From NCBI GenBank assembly GCA_027603945.1, contig JADIIU010000047.1, positions 1 to 64,000 on the forward strand: a stretch of DNA of 64,000 bases, given 5' to 3'. Every line of letters begins with the position of its first letter. The stretch's first letter is position 1. This stretch comes from Terramyces sp. JEL0728. Its lineage: Eukaryota > Chytridiomycota > Chytridiomycetes > Rhizophydiales > Terramycetaceae. The position numbers and the translations under genes are program-made. The notes beneath the pieces were generated by a model, which worked only from the letters and a program-made list of their open reading frames with translations, made no database searches and was not told where the DNA came from. Positions 10,812 to 20,952 of this stretch are shown here, in pieces.

Positions 10812-12322
10812 ATGCCTCCAAAACACCTTGGCAAGCATAAAGTAAACAAAAAATCCAAGAAAATCCCTGAAAAGCTCCCCATCAATGGTATGGAAACAGA
10901 CGATGAGGAATTGGAATTAGAAAACTTGGTTTTCGGAACAAACAAAAAGTCGAATGTCAGCAAAGTCCTTGAAATGGCGGCAGCACAGGATACGCTTGAA
11001 GAAAAGAAGGACGTATATGACTTTTTTATCGATTCAAATGTACAGGAAAAAGTAGAGCCATCCCAAGAAACTGAACAGAATGCTCCTGCTTGGATTGATG
11101 ACGACCAACAGGTATTTTCCGTAAATATCGAAAAGAATAGACTGAAAAAACTTCGAAACGAATTCAAAGAAACTGAAATTACTGGCAAAGAATACGAACA
11201 GCGACTAAGAGTTCAATTCGAAAAGATTAATCCTGTTCCGGAATGGGCAAAAAGTACCGATAGCACCACTAGCATTCTGGCTACTACAAAACCATTGCAG
11301 GCTAAGCGGGTTGTAGTATTGAACCCGGATAAATTTGATTTAATTAGAGTTTCAGATGCCAACAAGAATGCCTATTCAGATGTAAGCGCACCTTAACATT
11401 AGTGTGTAATTCAATCACTGGGTTTCCATCCAAATTCGCCAGTGATGTTCACTGCCGGGCTTGACAAGACTTTGAGATTGTTCCATATAGATGGGAAAGA
11501 TAACTTATTTTTCAAAAGCTTTGTCTTGAAAGATTTGCCAATTGTTTCTGCAGGCTTTTCAGCCGATGGATTGCAACTGGTTTTAACTGGCAGAAGAAAG
11601 TTTTTCTATGTTTTGGATTTGGACACTGGAAATGTAGACAGAATTAAAGGCATCAGAGGTACATCCAGCTAATATCAGGCCGTGAAGAAAAAACACTAGA
11701 GCATTTATATATATCTCCAAATAATGATTATATTGGTATAATGGGGTTGGAGGGAGAAATTATCCTGCTGTCGATGAAAACAAAACAGTGGGTGTCGACT
11801 CTAAAAATGAACAGCCATGGTGTATCGATGGCCTTTTCTAATGACGGCTATTTATGGTCGTTGAGTCAGGACGGGACGGTGTATCGGTGGGATCTCAAAA
11901 CCAAAGAGTGTGTCCACAAATTTACAGATGAAGGGTGTGTCAAAGCCACTATAATTGCAATATCTCCCGATGACAAGTGGATTGCCGTGGGCTCGTCAGT
12001 TGGTGTTGTGAATTTGTATGACACGAAATCAGCCCTCGCGAGTGATATTCCAAAACCAGAAAAGGCAATCATGAATCTTACAACGGCAGTTACCAATATT
12101 GCATTCCATCCGTCAGCAGATTTAATGATGATTGCGAGCCATTATCTCAAAGACTCATTGAAATTAGTTCATATTCCCACCAGACGAGTAGTAGCAAACT
12201 GGCCAACCTCGAAAACTCCTATTGGCTACGCGTATTCTGCCAGCTTTTCCCCAAACGGAAGATACGTCGCAATCGGAAACGACAAAGGCAAAGTGTTACT
12301 TTATCGTCTTAAAGACTTTTAA
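10812..12322 (+). CDS. UTP18: U3 snoRNP protein Utp18 (WD40)
   Basis: Exons 10812-11381, 11403-11658 and 11679-12322; introns of 21 and 20 nt; 489 aa. The N terminus is basic then acidic, followed by the family signature AWIDDDQQVFSVNI, then RLKKLRNEF and GKEYEQRLRVQFEK, and a WD40 propeller beginning FTAGLDKTLRLF with the typical GRRKFFYVLDL blade. Utp18 sits in the UtpB part of the small-subunit processome and is needed for 18S rRNA maturation in the nucleolus. The ATG at 10812 gives MPPKHLGK. Confidence 0.91.
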
Positions 12323-12392
12323 TATAACAAAATCAACTTTTTTATTTACTTCAGATGTAAGTTTGTAGTTGCAAATTCAAACAGTGTACATT

Positions 12393-13540
12393 TTAAGCCC
12401 AGACCTGAAAAATCAATAATATAGTTACCTTGAGCATGCTATCCCAACTACCAGTGCACATAGCCATACCATCTGAAGAAACACCAAGACATGATACACG
12501 ATTTTCGTGTGCTGTTAAAACTCCCACTCTTTCAGCTTTGAGGGTATCCCAAACATTACAGTTAAAATCATCATAGCCAGCAAATAGTAAGCGTCCAGAA
12601 ATTGAAAAGGCAACTGAGGTGATACCGCAAAGAATATTATCGTGTGTAAATTGGTTAAGTTCGCGATCTGCTCTAAGATCAAATAAACGGCAAGAAGCGT
12701 CATCAGATCCAGTCCCGAATGCTTCGCCATTAGGGAAAAATCTACCATTAGAGGAATTCAAAGTAAACTCGAGATAATCCAAATTGATTAAACCCGGTGG
12801 ATTACTTACGTGACTGCGTTTATATCTGATTCGTGGCCTGTGAAAGTTTGTACGCATCTTCCAGTACGAATATCCCAGATTTTGGCTGTTGCGTCACAAG
12901 CTGCTGAAACAAACACGTTCTTATCTGGACTTAGAGATAAGGACATGACATCCCCAGTATGATCGGTAAATTCTAAAGTTTTCATACCAGCATCAATATC
13001 CCACAACATACAAGACATATCGCCAGATGAGGAAATGATTTGACGGTCCGAAATAAATCGACAGCAGGACAAGTACCCAGTGTGAGCAGTGAGCTCTCTA
13101 GCTACTTTTACGCTTCCTTCTTTTGTTTTTAGATTGTAAATTGAGCAAATGTTATCTAGACCGCCGCAAGCTACATAATTCCCGGAAGGAGCGTAAGCGC
13201 AGGTCATGACCCAGGAAGAACGTAGAGGAATTGCATGTACTTTGTTTGTTGAAAATGCATCCCATACAATCAACTTACCGTCTTGGGAAGCAGAGACCAA
13301 GTGTCTCTTGTCAGACGCCCAATGCATAGCGTAGATTTTTGCTAAATGTCCTTTCAGTGTTCTTCTGACTTTCATCATTATACGCGGTAACGGTTCTATA
13401 TCGGCTGCTACTTGTTTAACTAATATTAATATTGTTATACGTGTTGTGTCGGCTAATGCATCTCGTTTCTGTTTAATTTTTTCCTTCAGGGCTTCTGCTT
13501 CTCTTCTGACATTAGCGATTCTTTCAGCGATATCACCCAT
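12393..13540 (-). CDS. Heterotrimeric G-protein beta subunit
   Basis: Four exons (13540-13441, 13419-12810, 12741-12429, 12404-12393); introns of 21, 68 and 24 nt; 344 aa. The N-terminal helix [16 protein letters not shown] pairs with G-gamma. The propeller starts [16 protein letters not shown] and ends [12 protein letters not shown], the canonical Gbeta ends. Only four codons follow the last intron. Splicing restores [18 protein letters not shown] across the 68-nt intron and [12 protein letters not shown] across the first. Gbeta-gamma relays signals from seven-helix receptors, which fits the many seven-helix proteins in this window. It converges with Utp18, 70 bp between stops. Confidence 0.97.
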
Positions 13541-13892
13541 GCTTGTGAATATAAGTAAGTTTGAAGAAAAGTTTTGCGAACAATCGACCTTTCGCTGAAT
13601 GACGTTTGAAAATCACGCCCCGCGTGGCGTCGATAAACAGAACCTTTACATAGAATTTGAACATGGGCCATCAATGAAGTTTTGCAGCAATAGGAGGCGA
13701 TTGCTTGCATAAAAAGGAATTCTTCAGAATCTAATCCCAAGCGTCTTGGTCTCAAAGTTAATTTTTTTTGTTTGGTGATAAGACCTGTTAATCAACAATG
13801 GCCAGGGTTGCGAACCGACAGAATCATAATCGAAAACAAACATCTCGATGATTTTTATATAAGATTTCTCGTTTTTTTCAAGTAAATCTGAA
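13541..13892. other. Intergenic region between divergent G-beta and V-ATPase D genes
   Basis: About 350 bp shared upstream region of two divergent genes. No conserved open frame or RNA gene is seen; pyrimidine-rich tracts are present. Confidence 0.5.
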
Positions 13893-14719
13893 ATGAGCAC
13901 CACCAACAAATTCAGCATATTCCCGACGAGAATGTAAATTTTCAGTAATGCAGGGCACTTACAACAATGAAGAACAGACTAAAAGGAGCGCACACTGGCC
14001 ATTCTCTATTAAAACGAAAATCTGAAGCATTGACCCGCAGATTTCGCGAGATTACTTCAAAGATAGATCAAGCAAAGCGCAAAATGGGTAAAGTGCTTCA
14101 AGTAGCTTCATTCTCCTATGCCGAAGTCAAATATTCTACAGGAGATATCGGGTACTTTTGCCTAATTCAGATTCCAAATTCGCGAAAGTGCAAAAATCGC
14201 TTCGTTAAAAGTAAAAGCAAAATCAGAAAATGTTTCGGGGGTAATGCTGCCTTCATTTGATATGGTTGTAGACGGCCAGAACGTGTTTGAATTGACTGGT
14301 CTTGGCCGTGGTGGTCAGCAAGTTCAAAAATGTAAAGACACTTATCAAAAAGCAGTTCAAGTTTTAATCGAATTGGCATCGCTACAAGTAGCTTTGAATT
14401 AACCAGACCGCTTTTGTTATCCTTGACGAAGTTATCAAAATTACAAACAGAAGAGTAAACGCCATCGAACATGTCATTATTCCAAAGATTGAAAATACCA
14501 TTGCATTCATCACATCGGAATTGGACGAGCAAGATCGTGAAGAGTTCTTTAGATTAAAGAAGGTACAAGGGAAGAAGAAGGAGAAGCTTGAAAGGGAACT
14601 AAAGCAAAAAGTAATGGACCAAGAAATTGGGGCAGGTGATTTGTACTAATTTAGTTACCGATCAAGGCGCAAAGAATTTGTTTGAAGCGTACGAGCAAGA
14701 TCCAGATGTTATGTTTTAA
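13893..14719 (+). CDS. VMA8: V-type ATPase subunit D
   Basis: Five exons split by introns of 20 (13934-13953), 19 (14152-14170), 19 (14388-14406) and 19 nt (14636-14654); 249 aa. The spliced protein starts [40 protein letters not shown], in the family's pattern, followed by [41 protein letters not shown] and [12 protein letters not shown]. Subunit D is the central stalk of V1, coupling ATP hydrolysis to rotation and proton pumping into vacuoles. The first intron falls inside an ATG codon (AT/G). The gene ends 15 bp from the convergent DPH6 stop. Confidence 0.97.
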
Positions 14720-14734
14720 TGGAATAAACCTTTT

Positions 14735-16713
14735 TTATTTTAAGCATGTTGCAAAAAGACAAACTGAAATAAACCCTCCATCTACATGTGTCACTGGCAC
14801 AAATGTTACTGCGCACTTTTCCCCGCAATCAAGCAGAGCTTCATTGATATTCATATCGCTTTGATGGAATACTTTGATAAATACCCAGTCGCCGCCTTCT
14901 ATTTCATCTATGCTTTTCTGTAGTTCTCGGTAGAAAGTCTTGAATACTCGATCCAGGTTACTTGGGGTCCCGCTGATAGTAGCGAGGGCAAACGAGCTAA
15001 ACCCTTTCTTCATAGCTTTAAGATCTATTTTACACTCGCCGACGGTTATACTAGAAATTGATTTTTTAGTTCCAAGTATGTGGGTAGTGATTGAAGGATC
15101 CGTGTCAGGATCATTATTTATAATCTCGTTGTAACCGCTGTGACTTGATACACACAAATGCCATTCAACTTTTGCATCTCTTGGCAATCTTGGAACGACT
15201 AAATACAATATAGGGCCATCGCATACCTGTTTCCATAATTGTTTGGCTATAAGTATGTAGGCAGGGTTAGTAACATAACAAATGCACGATATACAATTTG
15301 AAATTTCTGTTTTCATAGATTTGCAGACATTAGCAACACTGGTGAGACTTGTTTTGCATTGACTGATTAACGAAGGGTCCAGTGTCATTGAACATGGAAT
15401 GAGGCCAATCATGCCAGCCATAAATGTGATATCCCCTATTCTGCAAGCCTGACTATACGGTCCAATATTCGCAGGTGCCCAATATGATATACCTTGGACA
15501 TGAAGCGTTTCTTTCGAAATAGTTTCGGATTTAAAAGCGACTAGATCTATTTGAATTTGGCTGGAAAGCTGTGTTTCAACTGTTACCCTAACATTAGAAG
15601 AACAAACCTTGGCGAAGGGTTGATTCCAAAGTACTTTTCATAAGTTTGATTCAATCTTGAAAAGTTTGACATGTCTTTTACAAACACATTCATGAGCACA
15701 ATATTTGAGAAATTGAAACCATATGATTCCAATTTTTCTTTTAAATAGCGCATTACTTTGTCTGTTGCGTTTGAAATATTTTCTGATAATGAAAGGGATT
15801 CTATTCCGTTTTCTTCAATATTCAATTCTGTAATTCCAGAAACTGCGAGGAATGGGGCTCTATGAAGCACTGTTCTTTTCGTGATATAAGGTATTGGTTC
15901 TTGCTTCACTTTTTCAAAATATGGGATATTTTCATCGATATCCTCCCATTCTATATGAAATTCTTTGGGCTGTTTCTCTTCGATTGACTCCAATTCTTTT
16001 CCGACCACTGTTGCCGACTTGAAGTCGATATAGCACACTGGAGCGTAAAAGTCTTCACTGTCTTTGATCACTTGAGAGTCAACCACTTGGATTTTCTTTT
16101 TAAATAGCTTGCAATCCAGAGTCATTGTCTCGTACTCACCTCCTTCTCCACAAACATTAATTCCATTCATTCCCATTAGTTCGAACCCAATTTCTTTAAT
16201 GCTTTTCCCTAAATGTCTAGTATTGAGTCCATGGCAGGCAACTTTGACCAAGATTGCATCAACGTCCTCCATCATATCTCGCAGCAATAACGTCTGGTCC
16301 CTTTGCCATAAATAACACACAGAAACCAGCCCTAATCTCTTGCAGACATTTTCTAGTCTAACTCGTTGGTAGTTTGACAATATGGCCCCGCAAGAAACTC
16401 CTTCAATTCCCGTTTCGTTTTTCACTAGTAGCAGCAATTCATACAAATCTTCCACTTCATCATCCACTGTTTTTTCGTAATCCTGAGTGGTTGTCAGTGA
16501 TTTTCCCTTTAAAGGACGAGTATATAATGGAACTCCGACACATTCAGGATAATATTGAATCAAATTGACTCCAATGGTTTGAAACATGTGCGAATCCAAT
16601 TCGACTGGCGAAGATAAATTTGCAAGTGCGACAATTTCATGCCCATTCCTAGCACATTCAATCATATTGTAGCATGAGTCTTTTCCACCACTTATCAACC
16701 CAACCAATTTCAT
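14735..16713 (-). CDS. DPH6: Diphthine-ammonia ligase (ATP-PPase plus RidA-like domain)
   Basis: Exons 16713-15608 and 15587-14735, 20-nt intron gtttgttcttctaatgttag, 652 aa. The N-terminal adenine nucleotide alpha hydrolase begins MKLVGLISGGKDSCYN, the PP-loop, with the GEGGEYETMTLD signature near residue 180. Two YjgF/RidA-like units follow; the second carries PANIGPYSQA. Dph6 makes the final amide of diphthamide on elongation factor 2. The PP-loop begins at residue 5, so the start cannot lie downstream; it is only 10 bp from the divergent start at 16724. AATAAA overlaps the stop. Confidence 0.93.
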
Positions 16714-16723
16714 TTTTTTTTGA

Positions 16724-17009
16724 ATGACAAAATTTCAAAGATTCCTGTCGTTCACATTGAAGAGTACATTGGCTTGGGTTGTATTTGTTGGAGGTGGATA
16801 CCAGCTAATGAAAGCCGTCGAACCTTCAGAGGAAGCATTGAAAATAGTAAGTAGTATTAAAATAGAAAATTAATGAGCACAGATTGAAGAGGGGAGAGAA
16901 AGAGTGGAAGGCGGACAAAGATATGTATAAGCAGCAGATGCAAATGATTATGGAAAATAGCAAGAGTGACAGACCAGTGTGGGACGTTCAGTGGGGAACC
17001 AAAAAATAA
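16724..17009 (+). CDS. Small mitochondrial membrane protein, Cbp4-like
   Basis: Two exons with a 31-nt intron (16847-16877), 84 aa. One transmembrane helix (about residues 10-30, STLAWVVFVGGGYQLM) is followed by PSEEALKI and a basic helical stretch ending ENSKSDRPVWDVQW. This layout and the SD(K/R)P(I/V)W ending recall Cbp4, the fungal assembly factor of cytochrome bc1 that binds nascent cytochrome b. It is short, so the family assignment is tentative. The alternative acceptor at 16883 would cut the conserved end off. AATAAA overlaps the stop. Confidence 0.5.
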
Positions 17010-17047
17010 ACTTTCGCAATATTATTGAACTTTCAGCTACACTTGGT

Positions 17048-17773
17048 TTATTTTGATAGGGAATGCTGGAATTCAGCATATGCACTGCATCAGTAAAAGG
17101 AAACCTTTCGAGATCAAATAAAAGCTGTCGCACCTGATCCTCACTCAGTTCATCGCTCGCCTTCTTTTGATTTAACAGCACCAGCCAATCTCTAATTTTT
17201 TGCTTTCCCTGTATTTCTCCAGCTACTTTGTTCAATGATTGTATCAGATCACTGTATTAACAAAAAACACCTTAACTGAGGGTGAACTTCATCAACAGCG
17301 ATTATATTCAACTACGATTAGTGAGAAGGAACTTTTAGTCCATCCATTAAGGTGATAAAGAACTGTACAGTTTCCGCAATGGTTTTAGCGTTGATCTTTG
17401 ATTCCGTCCCATGCTCTACTGTTGCCGGAACCCCTTGTTAATACCGAATACCAATCTCGAATCGCTTCTGGGCAGCTGGGCAATTTACATTGTAATCTTG
17501 GATGTATTGTTTGAGGTTAATTTTTAGCAAATCAATCAAGGTCTTATACTGCGCTATTAATAGTGTACATTGCGGGGTATATTCTTGTTATTTCAAGCGT
17601 ACCTTGTGGAGTTATTGAAGATTTCAAATATGCTCGTTCCAAGTGTTCCGTCCCAACGATAATCGAATATAAATCCGCTAACTGATCGTATTGATCTCTA
17701 TCTGTCTGACTCAATTTGAATTTCTGGTTTAAATTTGCATTACTGTATCAAAATTTGGCGGGTATTTGCTCAT
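17048..17773 (-). CDS. VPS28: ESCRT-I subunit Vps28
   Basis: Seven exons in 726 bp, split by introns of 20 (17724-17743), 19 (17584-17602), 18 (17434-17451), 21 (17312-17332), 19 (17252-17270) and 20 nt (17085-17104); 202 aa. The restored protein shows the Vps28 order: DQYDQLADLYSIIVGTEHLE, KSSITPQEYTPQC, NCPAAQKRF, VQFFITLMDGLKL, AVDEVHPQLSDLIQSLN and the C-terminal four-helix domain ending ASDELSEDQVRQLLFDLE then AYAEF. Vps28 bridges ESCRT-I to ESCRT-II in multivesicular body sorting. Human Vps28 is 221 aa. All six introns must be removed to recover these motifs. AATAAA overlaps the stop. Confidence 0.94.
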
Positions 17774-17842
17774 TTGCGATTTCAGGAAAATCTTGCAGTG
17801 AATTATTTCGTTTCCTGCCAACATAAATCCATGTATGTTTAT

Positions 17843-18326
17843 TTAAAACAACAATTGGTAGATAAAAGATCCCCCTAATACTAGATACGACCCGTAAATG
17901 GTGATCATTCCGAAAGGTCTCATTTTGTTCAAGGCACCAAACCTAGATTCATAAATTGCAGTGGAGTGGGCTACTCTCCCAACGATAGCAATACCAGCGA
18001 TGATTTTCAATACCTGAGGTGATAAAGTTTGTTGGAATTCGGCCAATGCAAGCAGCACCAAAAACATTGGAACAGTTTCGGAAAAGTTTCCATGTGCTCT
18101 GATAGCTGACTTGATTTCTGTGTATTTTCCAGTTAGTTTCTTGACATCTTGGTTAACAGAAGCTACCTTTTTCACCATTGGCAACTGCATCCAGGATTTC
18201 ATAAGTGCCATCTCCTAAAGATACTTTGTTTTTCCTTCTATTCAGTACTACACCGGCAAAGAGCTTGACATAGTACCCAGATAGGATGACTGAAGAAACT
18301 GAAGTGATTGGGAGTGTGATGGCCAT
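17843..18326 (-). CDS. MAPEG-family membrane protein
   Basis: Exons 18326-18167 and 18147-17843, 19-nt intron gtagcttctgttaaccaag, 154 aa. The four-helix MAPEG layout is visible: an N-terminal helix (VSSVILSGYYVKLFAGVVL), the loop with RAHGNFSETVPMFLVLLAL (family hallmark R.H.NF.E..P), and two more helices. MAPEG proteins include microsomal glutathione transferases and leukotriene C4 synthase-like enzymes in ER or outer mitochondrial membranes. The substrate cannot be read from sequence. Confidence 0.82.
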
Positions 18327-18574
18327 TTTTTAACTTTTAGTCAAAGAGACATTTTGGCAGTGGGAAACCAAATCCCACAGCTACACTTTGCAGGCCACAT
18401 CTGACTGCTTATCAAGGATCGTTGAGTTTCTTTGCTAGTTGCGTCTCACGTCTGTGAAAGTTCACGATAATCATCACCTACCATTTGAACTGTCACCTGT
18501 TTACTCTCTTCTATAGCAATTCTGATCGCTGATCCTACAAATGAAAGGTCGAGTGAATTTTGAATTTCGAAAAA

Positions 18575-20908
18575 ATGAAAAGGGCGACCCCAGACTCTGA
18601 CGATAACAGCAGTATCCTAAGGAATATTTCATCAGATAGACTCTCATTATTTAACTACTCATATGCTCAAGCAACACTAATTGGAACACAAAAGCAAGAG
18701 AAACCAGTAATTAGAGACACAATCAAAATCATAACAAATGCATCTTTGAATGCGCTATCAGCGTCACCAGGATACCAGGAAATGGTAGTATTAGCAGGAA
18801 GAGACATTTTGAAAATCTATTCAACGGGAGAAGATCCTCAGGAGATATTAAATTTACGAGCTGGTGTGAAATCAAACTCAAATTTAAGTTCAAATGATGT
18901 TATTTGGGGAGGACTGCTATCCAAGCATATGATTATTACTGCGGCTGCAGCTGGGGCAATCGTAGTTTTTGATATCAACAAATCGGCAACAGATAAAATC
19001 GATAGAGTTATAAATGAGCATATGCGGGTCGTCAATAGAGTTTGCCTGCATCCTACAGAGCCAGCTACACTCCTTAGTGCATCACAGGACGGTAAAATGA
19101 AAGTATGGGATCTTCGAAGTCCTGGAAGAGCAAAGATAACATTTGATGGAAAGGCAGAAAGCGTTAGAGATGTACAGTTTAATCCAATTACAGGGTATGA
19201 ATTCGCATCTGTGTTTGAAAACGGAAGTTTGCAGCTGTGGGATATTCGCAATCCTGTCAAATGGAGCAAGAGGTATTCTGCTCATTCTGGGTTTGCCTTA
19301 TCTGTGGACTGGAATGAAACCGGGACCATGATTGCGACCGGTGGAAGAGATAGAGTAATTAAAGTGTGGGACAAGGATTCAGATAGCGAAGTCCCGCTTC
19401 ATTTTGTACAGACAATCGAACAAGTGTCTAGGGTAAAGTGGAGACCTGATTCAAATTGCCAAATTGCTTCTTGCTCGCTGAAAAATGATACTCGAATACA
19501 TATTTGGGATTTCAACAGGCCATATCTTGCCCAATACTGCATAGATGAAAATCAAGAAGTGCCAACTGGATTACTTTGGCACAACCCATTCAGTTTGTGG
19601 TCCTGCTCCAAGGACCAAACATTTGTACAGCATAACATATTGAATTCTATTAAACCCGCGGAATATTTGAACTGTAGCGTTGCAAAGTGGAGTGCGTTGG
19701 GTGATATATCGTTCGCTATTCCAAACCAAGAGAAATCAAAATTAAAGAGCGACGAAACTTCAGCTGAAAAGGAAAATGTATCACAGAGTCTAGGGATATA
19801 CAGCCCGGATGTGGATGAAACCGCCAAAGTAGCATACTTGGCTCAAAACTACAAATATGACCCTGAAAACATCTCTAGGTCAAGTCTGCACAATTTCAAG
19901 ACTGCATTAGACTTAGACCTGAGACAAGAAGCGGAAACATGGAAATTAATTGCTCTTTTGTTTGGCGAAAAGAAGCTCGAACCGCGCAACTTATCCAAAT
20001 TGCACATAGCGTCCAGAGAGGTAAAGACTAGCAATTCAATTGCTGCCAATTTGAAGAAAGACTTTTCATTTCTCGAAGTTTTAAAGGAGATTGGACCGGA
20101 ACGCAAATCTGTAAACAAGAATCCATTTAGAAACAAAACAACAAAACCGGAAGCACCACCCAAAGCTGAATTTTTGTTAAACGAATCTTCATCCAGTGAT
20201 TCAGAATTAGATACTGCTGAGGTGGCTCAGTTTTCAGAAATAAACCACAGCCAGTACACGCCATCAGTACAATCCAGCTTTGGAGATCCTTCCTACAGCA
20301 TATCACCGTTATATCCCAAGCCTGCTCCAGTTGTTCAAGATATACATGAAATTATAGAGCAACTGTGGGACCCATCAGCATTAGTTTTCGAACTGATAGA
20401 TTATTATGCAGATAATGTAATGATTCATAACCGTAGGGTAACGTACAAATGAACACATTTATCATCATGAACTTGTGCAATGCTATCAATTTCGATGGAG
20501 CCCTCTTTGAAATGTACATTAAATCGTACCTGGATTTATTATTTAAACTCAAGTTGTGGCCAGAAGCTGCTAAAATTATCCGGAGCTCAAAGATAGAAGG
20601 TGTGAGGGCAATGAACGGCGATTCGACTACCATACATCGATCCTGCGCCAACTGCAACCAGCCAATACCAATTACTGGAAAACATAGCTCCAAATGTGAA
20701 AAATGCAAACAGTACATCTCCAAATGCTCCTTATGGTATCGAATGTCTAATGCTAGCCATAAAATCGTTAAAGGGCTGTTTGTATGGTGTCAAATTTGTG
20801 CCCATGGTGGTCATCTGAAATGCATGGACGGTAAGAAAAGCTAATTTAGAATGGTTTGCAGAAAAATCTATTTGCCCCACAGGTTGTAACCATACATGTA
20901 CATTTTAG
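18575..20908 (+). CDS. SEA2: SEA/GATOR2 complex subunit Sea2/WDR24
   Basis: Exons 18575-20416, 20437-20830 and 20850-20908; introns of 20 and 19 nt; 764 aa. It has an N-terminal WD40 propeller (about residues 55-360; SASQDGKMKVWDLRS, TGGRDRVIKVWD), a linker, an alpha-solenoid restored by the first splice (DYYADNGNVQM), and a C-terminal zinc RING of WDR24 type (CANCNQPI, CEKCKQYISKC, VKGLFVWCQICAHGGHLKC, CPTGCNHTC). Without the last 19-nt intron the final cysteines are lost. GATOR2/SEACAT activates TORC1 in response to amino acids at the vacuole. Confidence 0.92.
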
Positions 20909-20952
20909 AATAAACTTTGAAATTATTCTTACGTAATTCGATAAAAAGAGAA

